From: Corynebacterium lujinxingii
GTDB taxonomy: Bacteria > Actinomycetota > Actinomycetes > Mycobacteriales > Mycobacteriaceae
DNA: 64,000 bases
Reading direction: 5' to 3'
Assembly: GCF_014490555.1 (NCBI RefSeq)
Contig: NZ_CP061032.1
Coordinates: forward strand, 1,054,001 to 1,118,000
The first letter of the stretch is position 1; each line of letters starts with the position of its first letter. This document shows, one piece after another, positions 48,840-57,269 of the stretch. The position numbers and the translations under genes are program-made. The notes beneath the pieces were generated by a model. It did not search any database, was not told where the DNA came from, and worked only from the letters and a program-made list of their open reading frames with translations.

Positions 48840-50489
48840 CTAGAGCTCCGGGATGTTTGCCAGCAGCGACTTGGTGTAGTCGTGCGTCGGGTGCTCCAGG
48901 ACCTCGTCGACCGGGCCTTCGTCGACAATCACGCCCTTGTTCAGCACCGCAATACGGGTCGCGGTGTGGCGGGCGAGCGCGATGTTGTGGGTAACAAACA
49001 GCAGCGACAGGCCGCGCTCCGCACGCAGGTCGGCCAGCAGGCTCAAAATGGACGCCTGGACGGACACGTCGAGGGCCGAGGTGATTTCGTCGCAGACAAG
49101 CACGTCCGGGGCGTTAACCAGCGCACGGCCGATCGCGGCGCGCTGGCGCTCGCCGCCAGACAGATCGCCCGGGCGGCGGTCGTAGAAACTCCTGTCCAAC
49201 TGCACTGCTTCGAGGACATCCTCAACGACCTTGCGGTGCTCGCGACGCGATAGACGGCCGGACATGATGAGCGGCACACTGAGCGACTCGCCGATGGTGC
49301 GGCGCGGATTCAGCGAGGAAAACGGCGACTGGAAGATGTACTGAATGTATTGGCGCTCATCCAGCGTGCGCTTGCGGCTTGAGTGCTCCAACAGATCACC
49401 ACGCAGGCGGACCTCGCCGGTGTAGCCCGGGTTCAGCCCCGCAATCGAGCGGGCCAGAGTTGTCTTGCCCGAGCCGGACTCGCCGAGCAGCAGGATCGAC
49501 TCGCCCTCGTCGAGCGTGAGGTCGATGCCGTGGAGGACCTTGTTGTCGCCGTACGCCATTGCCAGGTCGCGGACCTGAAGCAGCGGGGTAGCGGTATCGG
49601 TCTCGTCCGTCGCCACCGAGCTGGCTTGCCCGTGGCCGGTGAGATTCTTGCGGCCCGGCAGGTCCGGAATCGCCGCGAGCAGTTTCTGCGTGTAGGGGTG
49701 CTTCGGGTGGTACAGCACGCCTTCGGCGGCGCCTTCCTCCACGATGTCGCCGCGCAGCATCACCACCACGCGGTCGGCCAACTCCGCCACCACAGCCAGG
49801 TCGTGGGTGATGTAGAGCGAGGCGATGTCGTTATTTCGCGTCATCTCGCGAATGGTGTCCAGCACGTGCGCCTGTGTAGACACATCGAGGCCGGTGGTCG
49901 GCTCGTCGAGGATGAGCACGTCGGGGCGCATAGCGAAGGCCATGGCGATGCCGACGCGCTGCTGCTGGCCGCCGGAGAGCTGGTGCGGCCACCGCGCCAG
50001 ATATTCGTCTGCGTCCGGCAGGTCGACGCCGCGCATGACCTCGCGCACGCGGGCGGTCCGGTCGCCGTCGTAGGCGTGAACGTCGAGCACCTCGCGGATC
50101 TGCTCGCCGATGCGCATCGTCGGGTTGAGGCTCAACGCCGGGTCCTGCGGCACGTACGCGATTCGGCTACCGCGCAGTTCGCGCAGTTCGTCCTCACCCA
50201 AGTTGAGTACGTCGTAGTCGCGACCGTCGGCGGAGTGCAGGTGCACGGTGCCGTCGAACAGGCGCAAGCCCGGACGGAGGTGCCCCATCGCGGCGAGGCC
50301 GGCCGTGGTCTTACCCGACCCGGACTCGCCGACGAGGCAGACGATCTCGCCACGGTTCAACTCGTAGTCCACGCCGTGCAGGATCTCGGCGCCTTCCTCG
50401 GTTCCCAGGCGCAGGTCCCGCACGGTGAGCACGGCATCGTCCATCACCGGCAGGTTGCCGGGCTGACCGGCGGATATCGAGGTAGTCAT
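48840..50489 (-). CDS. Peptide ABC transporter ATPase, fused DppD-DppF type
   Basis: 549 residues containing two complete ABC domains. First: GESGSGKTTAGLAAM, YVPQDPALSLNPTM, LSGGQQQRVGIAMAFAM, VLILDEPTTGLDVSTQ, THDLAVVAELAD. Second: GESGSGKTTLARSIAG, YIFQSPFSSLNPRRTI, LSGGERQRAAIGRALV, VLVCDEITSALDVSVQ. The tail HPTHDYTKSLLANIPEL is typical of oligopeptide transport ATPases. A single fused polypeptide drives both permeases. ATG at 50489; the upstream permease stop is 19 bp away. Confidence 0.94.
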   Translation of the reverse strand: MTTSISAGQPGNLPVMDDAVLTVRDLRLGTEEGAEILHGVDYELNRGEIVCLVGESGSGKTTAGLAAMGHLRPGLRLFDGTVHLHSADGRDYDVLNLGEDELRELRGSRIAYVPQDPALSLNPTMRIGEQIREVLDVHAYDGDRTARVREVMRGVDLPDADEYLARWPHQLSGGQQQRVGIAMAFAMRPDVLILDEPTTGLDVSTQAHVLDTIREMTRNNDIASLYITHDLAVVAELADRVVVMLRGDIVEEGAAEGVLYHPKHPYTQKLLAAIPDLPGRKNLTGHGQASSVATDETDTATPLLQVRDLAMAYGDNKVLHGIDLTLDEGESILLLGESGSGKTTLARSIAGLNPGYTGEVRLRGDLLEHSSRKRTLDERQYIQYIFQSPFSSLNPRRTIGESLSVPLIMSGRLSRREHRKVVEDVLEAVQLDRSFYDRRPGDLSGGERQRAAIGRALVNAPDVLVCDEITSALDVSVQASILSLLADLRAERGLSLLFVTHNIALARHTATRIAVLNKGVIVDEGPVDEVLEHPTHDYTKSLLANIPEL

Positions 50490-50508
50490 AATCTCGTTGC
50501 CTTTCTCT

Positions 50509-51498
50509 TTACCCATCGTGGCGGATGGGCTCGTGCTTCGGTTTCAGCTGCGGCTCCGCGGTGTGCGCGCGGCCGCGCTTGGCTACGGTCGCGGTGGTTG
50601 CGGTGGCGCGCGCGGTGGCGTCGGCAAGCATGTTCGTGCCGATCGTGAGCACCGCGACGGCGGCGACCGGAAGCAGCACGCCCCAGGGCTGCAGGGACAG
50701 CGCGATGCGGTTTTCGTTGATCATCAGGCCCCAGTCCGCGGCCGGCGGCTGGATGCCCAATCCAAGGAAGGACAACGAAGCGATCGAGCCGATGGAGTAC
50801 GTCAGGCGCAGACCCGCCTCCACGGCGAGGGGCCCGGTGATGTTCGGCGCGATCTCTTGGGTGAGGATCTTCCAGTGCGGCACCGAGTACATCTGGGCGG
50901 CGCGGATGTAGTCCTCGTTGGTCACATCCAGCGTGGCGGCGCGTGCGACGCGGGCGATGCGCGGCGCGTGTGTCAGGCCGATCACCAGCACCAAGACCGT
51001 GGCGGACGGGCCGAAAATCACGATTGCGAGCATCGCGAAAATCAGCTGGGGGAACGCCAGCAGCACGTCGTTAAGGCGCATGAGCACAGCGTCGGTCTTG
51101 CCGCCGGCGTAGCCCGCAATCATGCCGATAATCGTGCCAACGACCATGCCCAGCAACGTGGCCAAAAACGCGGTCACAAGCAGGATCAGCCCGCCGGCGA
51201 CAAAACGTGAGAAGACCGAACGGCCGAGGTTGTCGGTGCCGAACAAGCCTGTATCTGTAAATGGCAGTCCGATGAACTCGGTGGTGCTGTAGCCGGTGAT
51301 CTGCTCAGCGAACAAGTAGCCGACGACAGTCAGCAGCACCACTGCGGTGGTGAGGATGAGGCCGACCTTGCCCTCCGGCTGTGCCCAAATGCGCGCGAGC
51401 AGTGGATCCGGCTTGGACACGGAGGTCTTCAGCTCGGTATCGTCCGCGACCGGCTCAGCAGTGTTTCCGTTGTCGTGGGGTTGTACTGGTGCGGACAT
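50509..51498 (-). CDS. Peptide ABC transporter permease, DppC type
   Basis: 329 residues with six predicted membrane helices and the binding-protein-dependent permease block YIRAAQMYSVPHWKILTQEIAPN. LFGTDNLGRSVFSRFVAGG is a DppC/OppC hallmark. An extended hydrophilic C-terminus of about 40 residues is rich in Thr, Lys and Arg. ATG at 51498 overlaps the stop of the DppB-type gene (ATGA), so the two channel halves are translationally coupled. Confidence 0.94.
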   Translation of the reverse strand: MSAPVQPHDNGNTAEPVADDTELKTSVSKPDPLLARIWAQPEGKVGLILTTAVVLLTVVGYLFAEQITGYSTTEFIGLPFTDTGLFGTDNLGRSVFSRFVAGGLILLVTAFLATLLGMVVGTIIGMIAGYAGGKTDAVLMRLNDVLLAFPQLIFAMLAIVIFGPSATVLVLVIGLTHAPRIARVARAATLDVTNEDYIRAAQMYSVPHWKILTQEIAPNITGPLAVEAGLRLTYSIGSIASLSFLGLGIQPPAADWGLMINENRIALSLQPWGVLLPVAAVAVLTIGTNMLADATARATATTATVAKRGRAHTAEPQLKPKHEPIRHDG

Positions 51499-52445
51499 CA
51501 GTTACTCCTCAGTTTCGGGTTGGCTGCGATGCTGACTAGGTCCGCCAACAGGTTGACCACGACGTAGACAGCAGCGATCAGTAGCGAGACCGCCTGTACG
51601 ACCTGCACGTCGCGGTAGTTCACGGCATCGATGAGCGCCACGCCCAAGCCGGGGTAGCGGAACAGGTACTCGACGACAACGATGCCACCGGCCAGCCACG
51701 CAAGCTGGATCGCGACAACCTGGGCGATCGGGCCGACGGCGTGCGGCAGCGCATGGCGGAAGACAACGCGTCGCTCCGGGACACCCTTGAGCCGCGCCAT
51801 TTCGACGTAGCCCGACTCCAGCGCCTCGATCATCGTCGCGCGGGTCATGCGGGCGATGTACGGGGTAACCACGAAAGCGAGCGTCAGCGTCGGCAACACC
51901 AACTGCGATGGGAATTGCCACACGTGGCTATCCGGCGGCGACATGGTCACCGCAGGTAGCACCTTAAACACCGAGGTGGCGAACAGGGTGACGAGCGCAA
52001 TACCGATGACGAACTCCGGCAGCGCCGCAAGGATCAGGGTCACCCAGGTGATCGCCTGGTCGCGCTTGTAACCGCGCCACCACGCGGCGTAGACACCCAG
52101 CAGCACGCCGACCGGAATCGAGATCGCCGCGGCCAGCAGCATCAACACGAGCGAGTTGACCAGTGGCTCGCCGAGAAGCTCAGATACCGGCCCGCCGGTT
52201 GACGTGGAGGTGCCGAAGTCGCCGGTGAACACGCCGCCGAGCCACAGCAGATAACGCTTCACTGGCGGCTCGTCGAGGTTCATCTCGGCTTCAAGTGCTG
52301 CGATGCGCTCCGGCGTCGCCTGCTGTCCCAGAATCGCCGTCGCGGGCGAACCAGGCAGAAGCAACGTCGCGCAGAAAATGATGACAGAAACTGCGAACAG
52401 GATGAAAATACTCACCCCGAGTCTGCGAAGAATGAATTTGCCCAT
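51498..52445 (-). CDS. Peptide ABC transporter permease, DppB type
   Basis: 315 residues, six membrane helices. FILRRLGVSIFILFAVSVIIF at the N-terminus, GDFGTSTSTGGPVSELLG, and the permease loop YVEMARLKGVPERRVVFRHAL followed by GGIVVVEYLFRYPGLGVALIDAV are DppB/OppB signatures. Begins with ATG at 52445, 5 bp after the binding-protein gene. Confidence 0.94.
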   Translation of the reverse strand: MGKFILRRLGVSIFILFAVSVIIFCATLLLPGSPATAILGQQATPERIAALEAEMNLDEPPVKRYLLWLGGVFTGDFGTSTSTGGPVSELLGEPLVNSLVLMLLAAAISIPVGVLLGVYAAWWRGYKRDQAITWVTLILAALPEFVIGIALVTLFATSVFKVLPAVTMSPPDSHVWQFPSQLVLPTLTLAFVVTPYIARMTRATMIEALESGYVEMARLKGVPERRVVFRHALPHAVGPIAQVVAIQLAWLAGGIVVVEYLFRYPGLGVALIDAVNYRDVQVVQAVSLLIAAVYVVVNLLADLVSIAANPKLRSN

Positions 52446-52450
52446 TTTGC

Positions 52451-53992
52451 TTATGCCTCCGCGATCCAAACTCGCTCGAACATGGCCTGGCCCAGCGGAA
52501 TGCCGCCGGGGTGCGTCTGCAACCCGACGACGTAGTTCTGGTAGGCGTCGATCTGGTTGGCGAAGCCCCAGATAATGTAGCCGCCGTCGTTGTAGAGCTG
52601 CTGTTGCAGTTCGCGGATCATCTCGCCGCGCTTGTCGTCGTCGACAATCGTGCGGGCCTTGTTCGCCTTGGCTGTGAACTCCTCGTCCACCCAGTGCGTC
52701 TCGTTGAACGGCGATGCAGCGGTGGCGCATTGGTTGACCTGCTGCAAGAAGTTTCGGGTGTAGTAGAACGTCAACGCGAACGGGTACTCGAGGTAGTTGC
52801 CTTCGGCGAAGAAGGTGGACGAATCCACCTGGTTGATGTGCACCCTGATGCCAGCGGCGCTGGCCTGCTCGGCGAACACCTGAGCACTGCGCAGCGCACC
52901 AGTCTGAATTTCGGCGGCGTTGAGGGTGACATCCAGCCCGTCCGGGTAGCCGGCTTCAGCCAGCAGTCGCTTGGCCTCCTCGATGTTCTGCTCGCGCTGC
53001 GGGAAATCCGGGTAAGCGGGGTCGTAGATGGAAAACATGTCGTTGCCCACCTGGCCCTCGCCGGAGTAGACCTGATCGACTAATTGTGTGCGGTCGGCGA
53101 CAAGACGCATCGCTTGACGCACTCGCACGTCGTCGAACGGGGCGACGTCCACACGCATAGTCAGCGGCAGCCACATTCCGGTTTCGGAAACGAGCGTGCT
53201 CAAGCGCGGGTCGGCCTCAATCACGCGCGCGAGCGAGTGGTTCAGGTTGCCGATAGCGTCGACCTGCGAGGACAGGAGCGCGTTGAGCATCGCGTCCTCT
53301 TCCTGGAAGTCGATGATCTCCACGCTGTCCAGGTACGGCGCGTCGCCCCAATAGTTTTCGTTACGCACCAAGGTGGTCGATTGGCCGGGGGAGAAGTACT
53401 CGAGTTTGAACGGTCCGGAACCGATGGGGTTCTTCGGGTCGTAATCCTCCGGGACGATGCCCATCTGGTACTCCGCAAGACTATCGACGAGCGTGGCATC
53501 CGCTTCGCTGAGCACGATGCGCAACTCGCGGGGGCCGATGGCCTCCATGTAGTCGATGTGGTTGATCGACGCGGCACCAGACTTCGGGTCGTCCGGGTCG
53601 CGGATGCGGTCGTAGGAGTAGATGACGTCCTCGGGGCGCACCGGCCGGCCGTCGGAGAACTGCACGTTGTCGCGCAGTGTCACGGTCCACTCGGTGGCAT
53701 CGGGGCTCGGCTCGACAGCGGTTGCGAGACGGTATTCAAGTTCGTAGTTCTCGTCGCGCCGTACCAGGGAGTCATACATGTTGATCAGCCTGGTGGCATC
53801 AGAGGAACTGGTTGGGATGTGCGCGTCGACCGTGTCCGTGGCGGACCCGCCGACCAGTCCCACGCGAAGAGACCCACCGCGCTTCGGCGGGCCTTGCGTG
53901 TCGATCTGATCGACGGGGGCCGCCGAACACGATGCGAGCGCGAACGTTGCGCCGCCGAGCACGGTGGCCCGTAACAGCTGTCTTCGGGTCAT
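52451..53992 (-). CDS. Peptide ABC transporter substrate-binding lipoprotein
   Basis: 513 residues, family 5 solute-binding protein. The N-terminus MTRRQLLRATVLGGATFALASC combines a twin-arginine motif with a lipobox (LASC), so it is probably a Tat-exported lipoprotein. Fold markers are GSGPFKLEYFSPGQSTTLVRNENYWG, MRVDVAPFDDVRVRQAMRLVADR and AKRLLAEAGYPDGL. ATG at 53992 preferred over GTG at 53998. First gene of an operon dppA-B-C-DF; which peptides or opines it binds cannot be told. Confidence 0.92.
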   Translation of the reverse strand: MTRRQLLRATVLGGATFALASCSAAPVDQIDTQGPPKRGGSLRVGLVGGSATDTVDAHIPTSSSDATRLINMYDSLVRRDENYELEYRLATAVEPSPDATEWTVTLRDNVQFSDGRPVRPEDVIYSYDRIRDPDDPKSGAASINHIDYMEAIGPRELRIVLSEADATLVDSLAEYQMGIVPEDYDPKNPIGSGPFKLEYFSPGQSTTLVRNENYWGDAPYLDSVEIIDFQEEDAMLNALLSSQVDAIGNLNHSLARVIEADPRLSTLVSETGMWLPLTMRVDVAPFDDVRVRQAMRLVADRTQLVDQVYSGEGQVGNDMFSIYDPAYPDFPQREQNIEEAKRLLAEAGYPDGLDVTLNAAEIQTGALRSAQVFAEQASAAGIRVHINQVDSSTFFAEGNYLEYPFALTFYYTRNFLQQVNQCATAASPFNETHWVDEEFTAKANKARTIVDDDKRGEMIRELQQQLYNDGGYIIWGFANQIDAYQNYVVGLQTHPGGIPLGQAMFERVWIAEA

Positions 53993-54175
53993 CTGCACTA
54001 TTGCTTCACCTGCGCCTTCTTCAGTGCGCGCGAGAACGCGCTCAGGAAAACTTCAGTACAAACGTATTGTCATTTTCGGTAGCGTGCAAAAAATTGGTAT
54101 TTCTTTTGGGGGTAAAGCGAAGGGTCGTCACGAAGCAATGTCCTCGAAAAACGCACTAGGGATAGACTGGCTCGC

Positions 54176-56275
54176 ATGGCTTTTGCTGCAGAACACCCCG
54201 TCCTCGCGCAGTCTGAATTCCGCCCCGTCGGCGAGATCGAACGCCGCGAGAAGCCCTTCGAGGTCGTCTCGGAATTTCAGCCCTCTGGTGACCAGCCGCA
54301 TGCGATCGCGGAGCTGGACGCGCGTCTCAAGCGCGGCGAGCGTGACGTGGTGCTCATGGGCGCAACCGGCACCGGCAAATCCGCGACGGCGGCGTGGCTG
54401 ATCGAGCAGCAGCAGCGTCCCACCTTGGTGATGGCGCCGAACAAGACGCTGGCTGCCCAGTTGGCCAACGAGTTGCGCCAACTGCTGCCGAATAACGCGG
54501 TGGAGTACTTCGTGTCGTACTACGACTACTACCAACCGGAGGCCTACATCGCGCAGACGGACACCTACATTGAGAAGGACTCGTCGATTAACGACGACGT
54601 CGAGCGACTCCGCCACTCCGCGACCTCGGCGCTGCTGAGCCGCCGCGACGTCGTTGTGGTCTCCTCGGTGTCCTGCATCTACGGCTTGGGTACACCGCAG
54701 TCCTACCTGGACCGCTCGATCGTGCTGCGCGTGGGCGAGGAGGTCGAGCGCGACCGCTTCCTGCGCTTGCTGGTGGACGTCCAGTACGAACGCAACGACA
54801 TCGACTTCAAGCGCGGCACCTTCCGTGTCAAGGGCGACACTGTGGACATCATCCCGGCCTATGAGGAGGTTGCGGTGCGCGTTGAGTTCTTCGGCGACGA
54901 GGTCGACTCTGTCTACTACATCCACCCGCTGACTGGCGATGTGATCAGTCAGGAGGACGAGGTGCGCATTTTCCCGGCGACGCACTACGTGGCGACCGAC
55001 GAGCGCATGGAAAAGGCCATCGAGGCCATCAAGGAAGAGCTCGCGGACCGTCTCGAGGACTTGGAGAATAAAGGCAAGCTGCTCGAGGCGCAGCGGCTGC
55101 GCATGCGAACCGAGTACGACCTGGAGATGATCCAGCAGGTCGGATTCTGTTCCGGCATTGAGAACTACTCGCGCCACATGGACGGCCGCCCGGCAGGGTC
55201 TGCGCCGGCGACGTTGATCGACTACTTCCCGGAAGATTTCCTCACCATTATCGACGAGTCGCACGTCACCGTCCCGCAGATCGGGGGCATGTTCGAGGGC
55301 GACATGTCGCGCAAGCGCAACCTGGTCGAGTTCGGCTTCCGCCTGCCGTCGGCGGTGGATAACCGCCCGCTGACGTTCGATGAGTTCGAGGCCCGTGTCG
55401 GCCAGACCGTCTACATGTCGGCTACCCCGGGCGACTACGAGCTGGAGGCCTCCCAGGGCGAGTTCGTCGAGCAGGTTATCCGCCCGACCGGCCTGGTCGA
55501 TCCGAAGGTGACGGTCAAGCCGACGAAGGGCCAGATCGACGACCTAATCGACGAGATCCGCACCCGCACCGACAAGAACGAGCGTGTGTTGGTTACCACC
55601 CTGACTAAGCGCATGGCCGAAGACCTCACCGACTACCTGCTGGATAACGGCATCAAGGTGCGCTACCTGCACTCAGACATCGACACCCTGCAGCGCGTGG
55701 AGCTCCTGCGCCAGCTACGTTTGGGTGAGTACGACGTGCTCGTCGGCATCAACCTGCTCCGTGAGGGCCTCGACCTGCCGGAGGTCTCTCTCGTGGCCAT
55801 CCTGGACGCGGACAAGGAGGGGTTCCTGCGTTCGACGAAGTCGCTGATTCAGACCATCGGCCGTGCCGCGCGAAACGTTTCCGGCGAGGTGATAATGTAT
55901 GCCGACCAGGTCACCGAGTCGATGCAGGATGCTATCGACGAAACCGAGCGCCGCCGCGAGAAGCAGATCGCCTACAACAACGAGCACGGCATCGACCCAC
56001 AGCCGCTGCGCAAGGCGATTGCGGACATTTTGGATCAGGTCTACGAATCGGGCGACGAGGATGCGCCCGCGTCGCTGAGCTCCGATGCCGCAGTGGCGGA
56101 GAAGCCGGACGTGGCAAATATGGCCTCCGACGAGGTGCAACAGCTAATCGATGAACTCACGGTGCAGATGCGCGACGCCGCCCGCGAACTGAAATTCGAG
56201 CTGGCTGGTCGGCTGCGTGATGAAATCGCTGATCTCAAGCGCGAGCTGCGTGGTATTAAAGACACAGGCAATTAG
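54176..56275 (+). CDS. uvrB: Excinuclease ABC subunit B
   Basis: 699 residues. Walker A LMGATGTGKSATAAWLIE, beta-hairpin YFVSYYDYYQPEAYI, DEAD-type box TIIDESHVTVPQ, helicase motifs VYMSATPGDYEL, GINLLREGLDLPEVSLVAILDADKEGF and QTIGRAARN, and the C-terminal UVR motif QMRDAARELKFELAGRLRDEI. It verifies DNA damage after UvrA loading. TAGACT (54163-54168) ends 7 nt before the ATG: leaderless. The roughly 40-residue N-terminal extension before FEVVSEFQPSGDQP is usual in actinobacteria. Confidence 0.98.
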   Translation: MAFAAEHPVLAQSEFRPVGEIERREKPFEVVSEFQPSGDQPHAIAELDARLKRGERDVVLMGATGTGKSATAAWLIEQQQRPTLVMAPNKTLAAQLANELRQLLPNNAVEYFVSYYDYYQPEAYIAQTDTYIEKDSSINDDVERLRHSATSALLSRRDVVVVSSVSCIYGLGTPQSYLDRSIVLRVGEEVERDRFLRLLVDVQYERNDIDFKRGTFRVKGDTVDIIPAYEEVAVRVEFFGDEVDSVYYIHPLTGDVISQEDEVRIFPATHYVATDERMEKAIEAIKEELADRLEDLENKGKLLEAQRLRMRTEYDLEMIQQVGFCSGIENYSRHMDGRPAGSAPATLIDYFPEDFLTIIDESHVTVPQIGGMFEGDMSRKRNLVEFGFRLPSAVDNRPLTFDEFEARVGQTVYMSATPGDYELEASQGEFVEQVIRPTGLVDPKVTVKPTKGQIDDLIDEIRTRTDKNERVLVTTLTKRMAEDLTDYLLDNGIKVRYLHSDIDTLQRVELLRQLRLGEYDVLVGINLLREGLDLPEVSLVAILDADKEGFLRSTKSLIQTIGRAARNVSGEVIMYADQVTESMQDAIDETERRREKQIAYNNEHGIDPQPLRKAIADILDQVYESGDEDAPASLSSDAAVAEKPDVANMASDEVQQLIDELTVQMRDAARELKFELAGRLRDEIADLKRELRGIKDTGN

Positions 56276-56294
56276 CGAAAGGACGGGACATCCT

Positions 56295-56753
56295 ATGCAC
56301 ACCTACAACTCGATCGCGGTGGGAACCGACGGATCGCCGACCTCCATGGTCGCAGTGCGTGCGGCGGCGAGCCTTGCGCGTGTGTACGACGCAAAGCTCA
56401 CCATCATCTGCGCGCACTACACTGCGTCGGGCTCGATGCTCAATTCCACCAACGCGGAACTTTCGCGCGTGGACATTGTGACGAAGACAAACGCGAAAAA
56501 TATTCTCGACGAGGCGAAAGCCATCGCGGAAGAAGAGCAGGCGACCGACATCAACTTGGTGTCATCCGGCGGCCAGCCGGCGAACGTGCTGGTGGAGTCG
56601 GTGCGGGAGTACGAGGTTGACCTGCTTGTCGTCGGCAACAAGGGCATGCGCTCCATGGCCGGCCGCATCTTTGGCAACATCCCGGGCAGCGTGGCAAAAA
56701 AGGCGCCTGTGGATGTGATGCTCGTCGACACCCGGTCTGAGGGACACGACTAA
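56295..56753 (+). CDS. Universal stress protein
   Basis: 152 residues, UspA fold: SIAVGTDGSPTSMVAVRAAASLA at the N-terminus and VDLLVVGNKGMRSMAGRIFGN near the end. The nucleotide loop G-x2-G-x9-G ends with Asn in place of the usual Ser/Thr, so ATP binding is uncertain. First of two adjacent Usp genes, 19 bp after uvrB and possibly read through from it. Confidence 0.9.
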   Translation: MHTYNSIAVGTDGSPTSMVAVRAAASLARVYDAKLTIICAHYTASGSMLNSTNAELSRVDIVTKTNAKNILDEAKAIAEEEQATDINLVSSGGQPANVLVESVREYEVDLLVVGNKGMRSMAGRIFGNIPGSVAKKAPVDVMLVDTRSEGHD

Positions 56754-56812
56754 CCCCCGGCGGGGTAGACTAGACACGTTAACCGCGTCGCATTTTTGAA
56801 AGGTGATTTCAC

Positions 56813-57256
56813 ATGGCCGATTACTACAAGAACATCGTCGTGGGCTCGGACGGGTCCAAGTCCTCGCTGCTGGCTGTTGAGCGCGCCGCGAAGATTGCAG
56901 CCGCGTTCAACTCGACCCTCATCATCGGCACCGCCTACTACCGCAACGAGGAGGAGGCCGCGAAGACGCTGCGTCAGGATTCCGTGACCATCCTCGGCGA
57001 CGACAAGGCGCTGCAGAACCTCGAGGCCGCCGCTGAGTACGCTCGTGCAGCTGGCGCCCCGGATGTGCAGACCGCGACCCGCCCGGGCACCCCGGTCGAG
57101 GCGCTCATGGCGATTGTCAACGACAACAAGGCTGACCTGCTCGTCGTTGGTAACCGCGGCATCAACTCCCTGACCGGCCGCCTGCTGGGCTCCGTGCCGG
57201 CCGACGTCGCTCGTCAGTCCGACTGCGACGTCATGATCGTTCACACCGTGAACTAA
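56813..57256 (+). CDS. Universal stress protein (ATP-binding type)
   Basis: 147 residues. NIVVGSDGSKSSLLAVERAAKIA and the complete ATP loop GNRGINSLTGRLLGSVP (G-x2-G-x9-G-S). Start ATG 56813 with GAAAGGTGA upstream, and a possible -10 TAGACT in the 59-bp gap to the preceding Usp gene, so it can be expressed alone. It converges with the helD pseudogene, with 13 bp between. Confidence 0.92.
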   Translation: MADYYKNIVVGSDGSKSSLLAVERAAKIAAAFNSTLIIGTAYYRNEEEAAKTLRQDSVTILGDDKALQNLEAAAEYARAAGAPDVQTATRPGTPVEALMAIVNDNKADLLVVGNRGINSLTGRLLGSVPADVARQSDCDVMIVHTVN

Positions 57257-57269
57257 TTCAGCGAACTAA

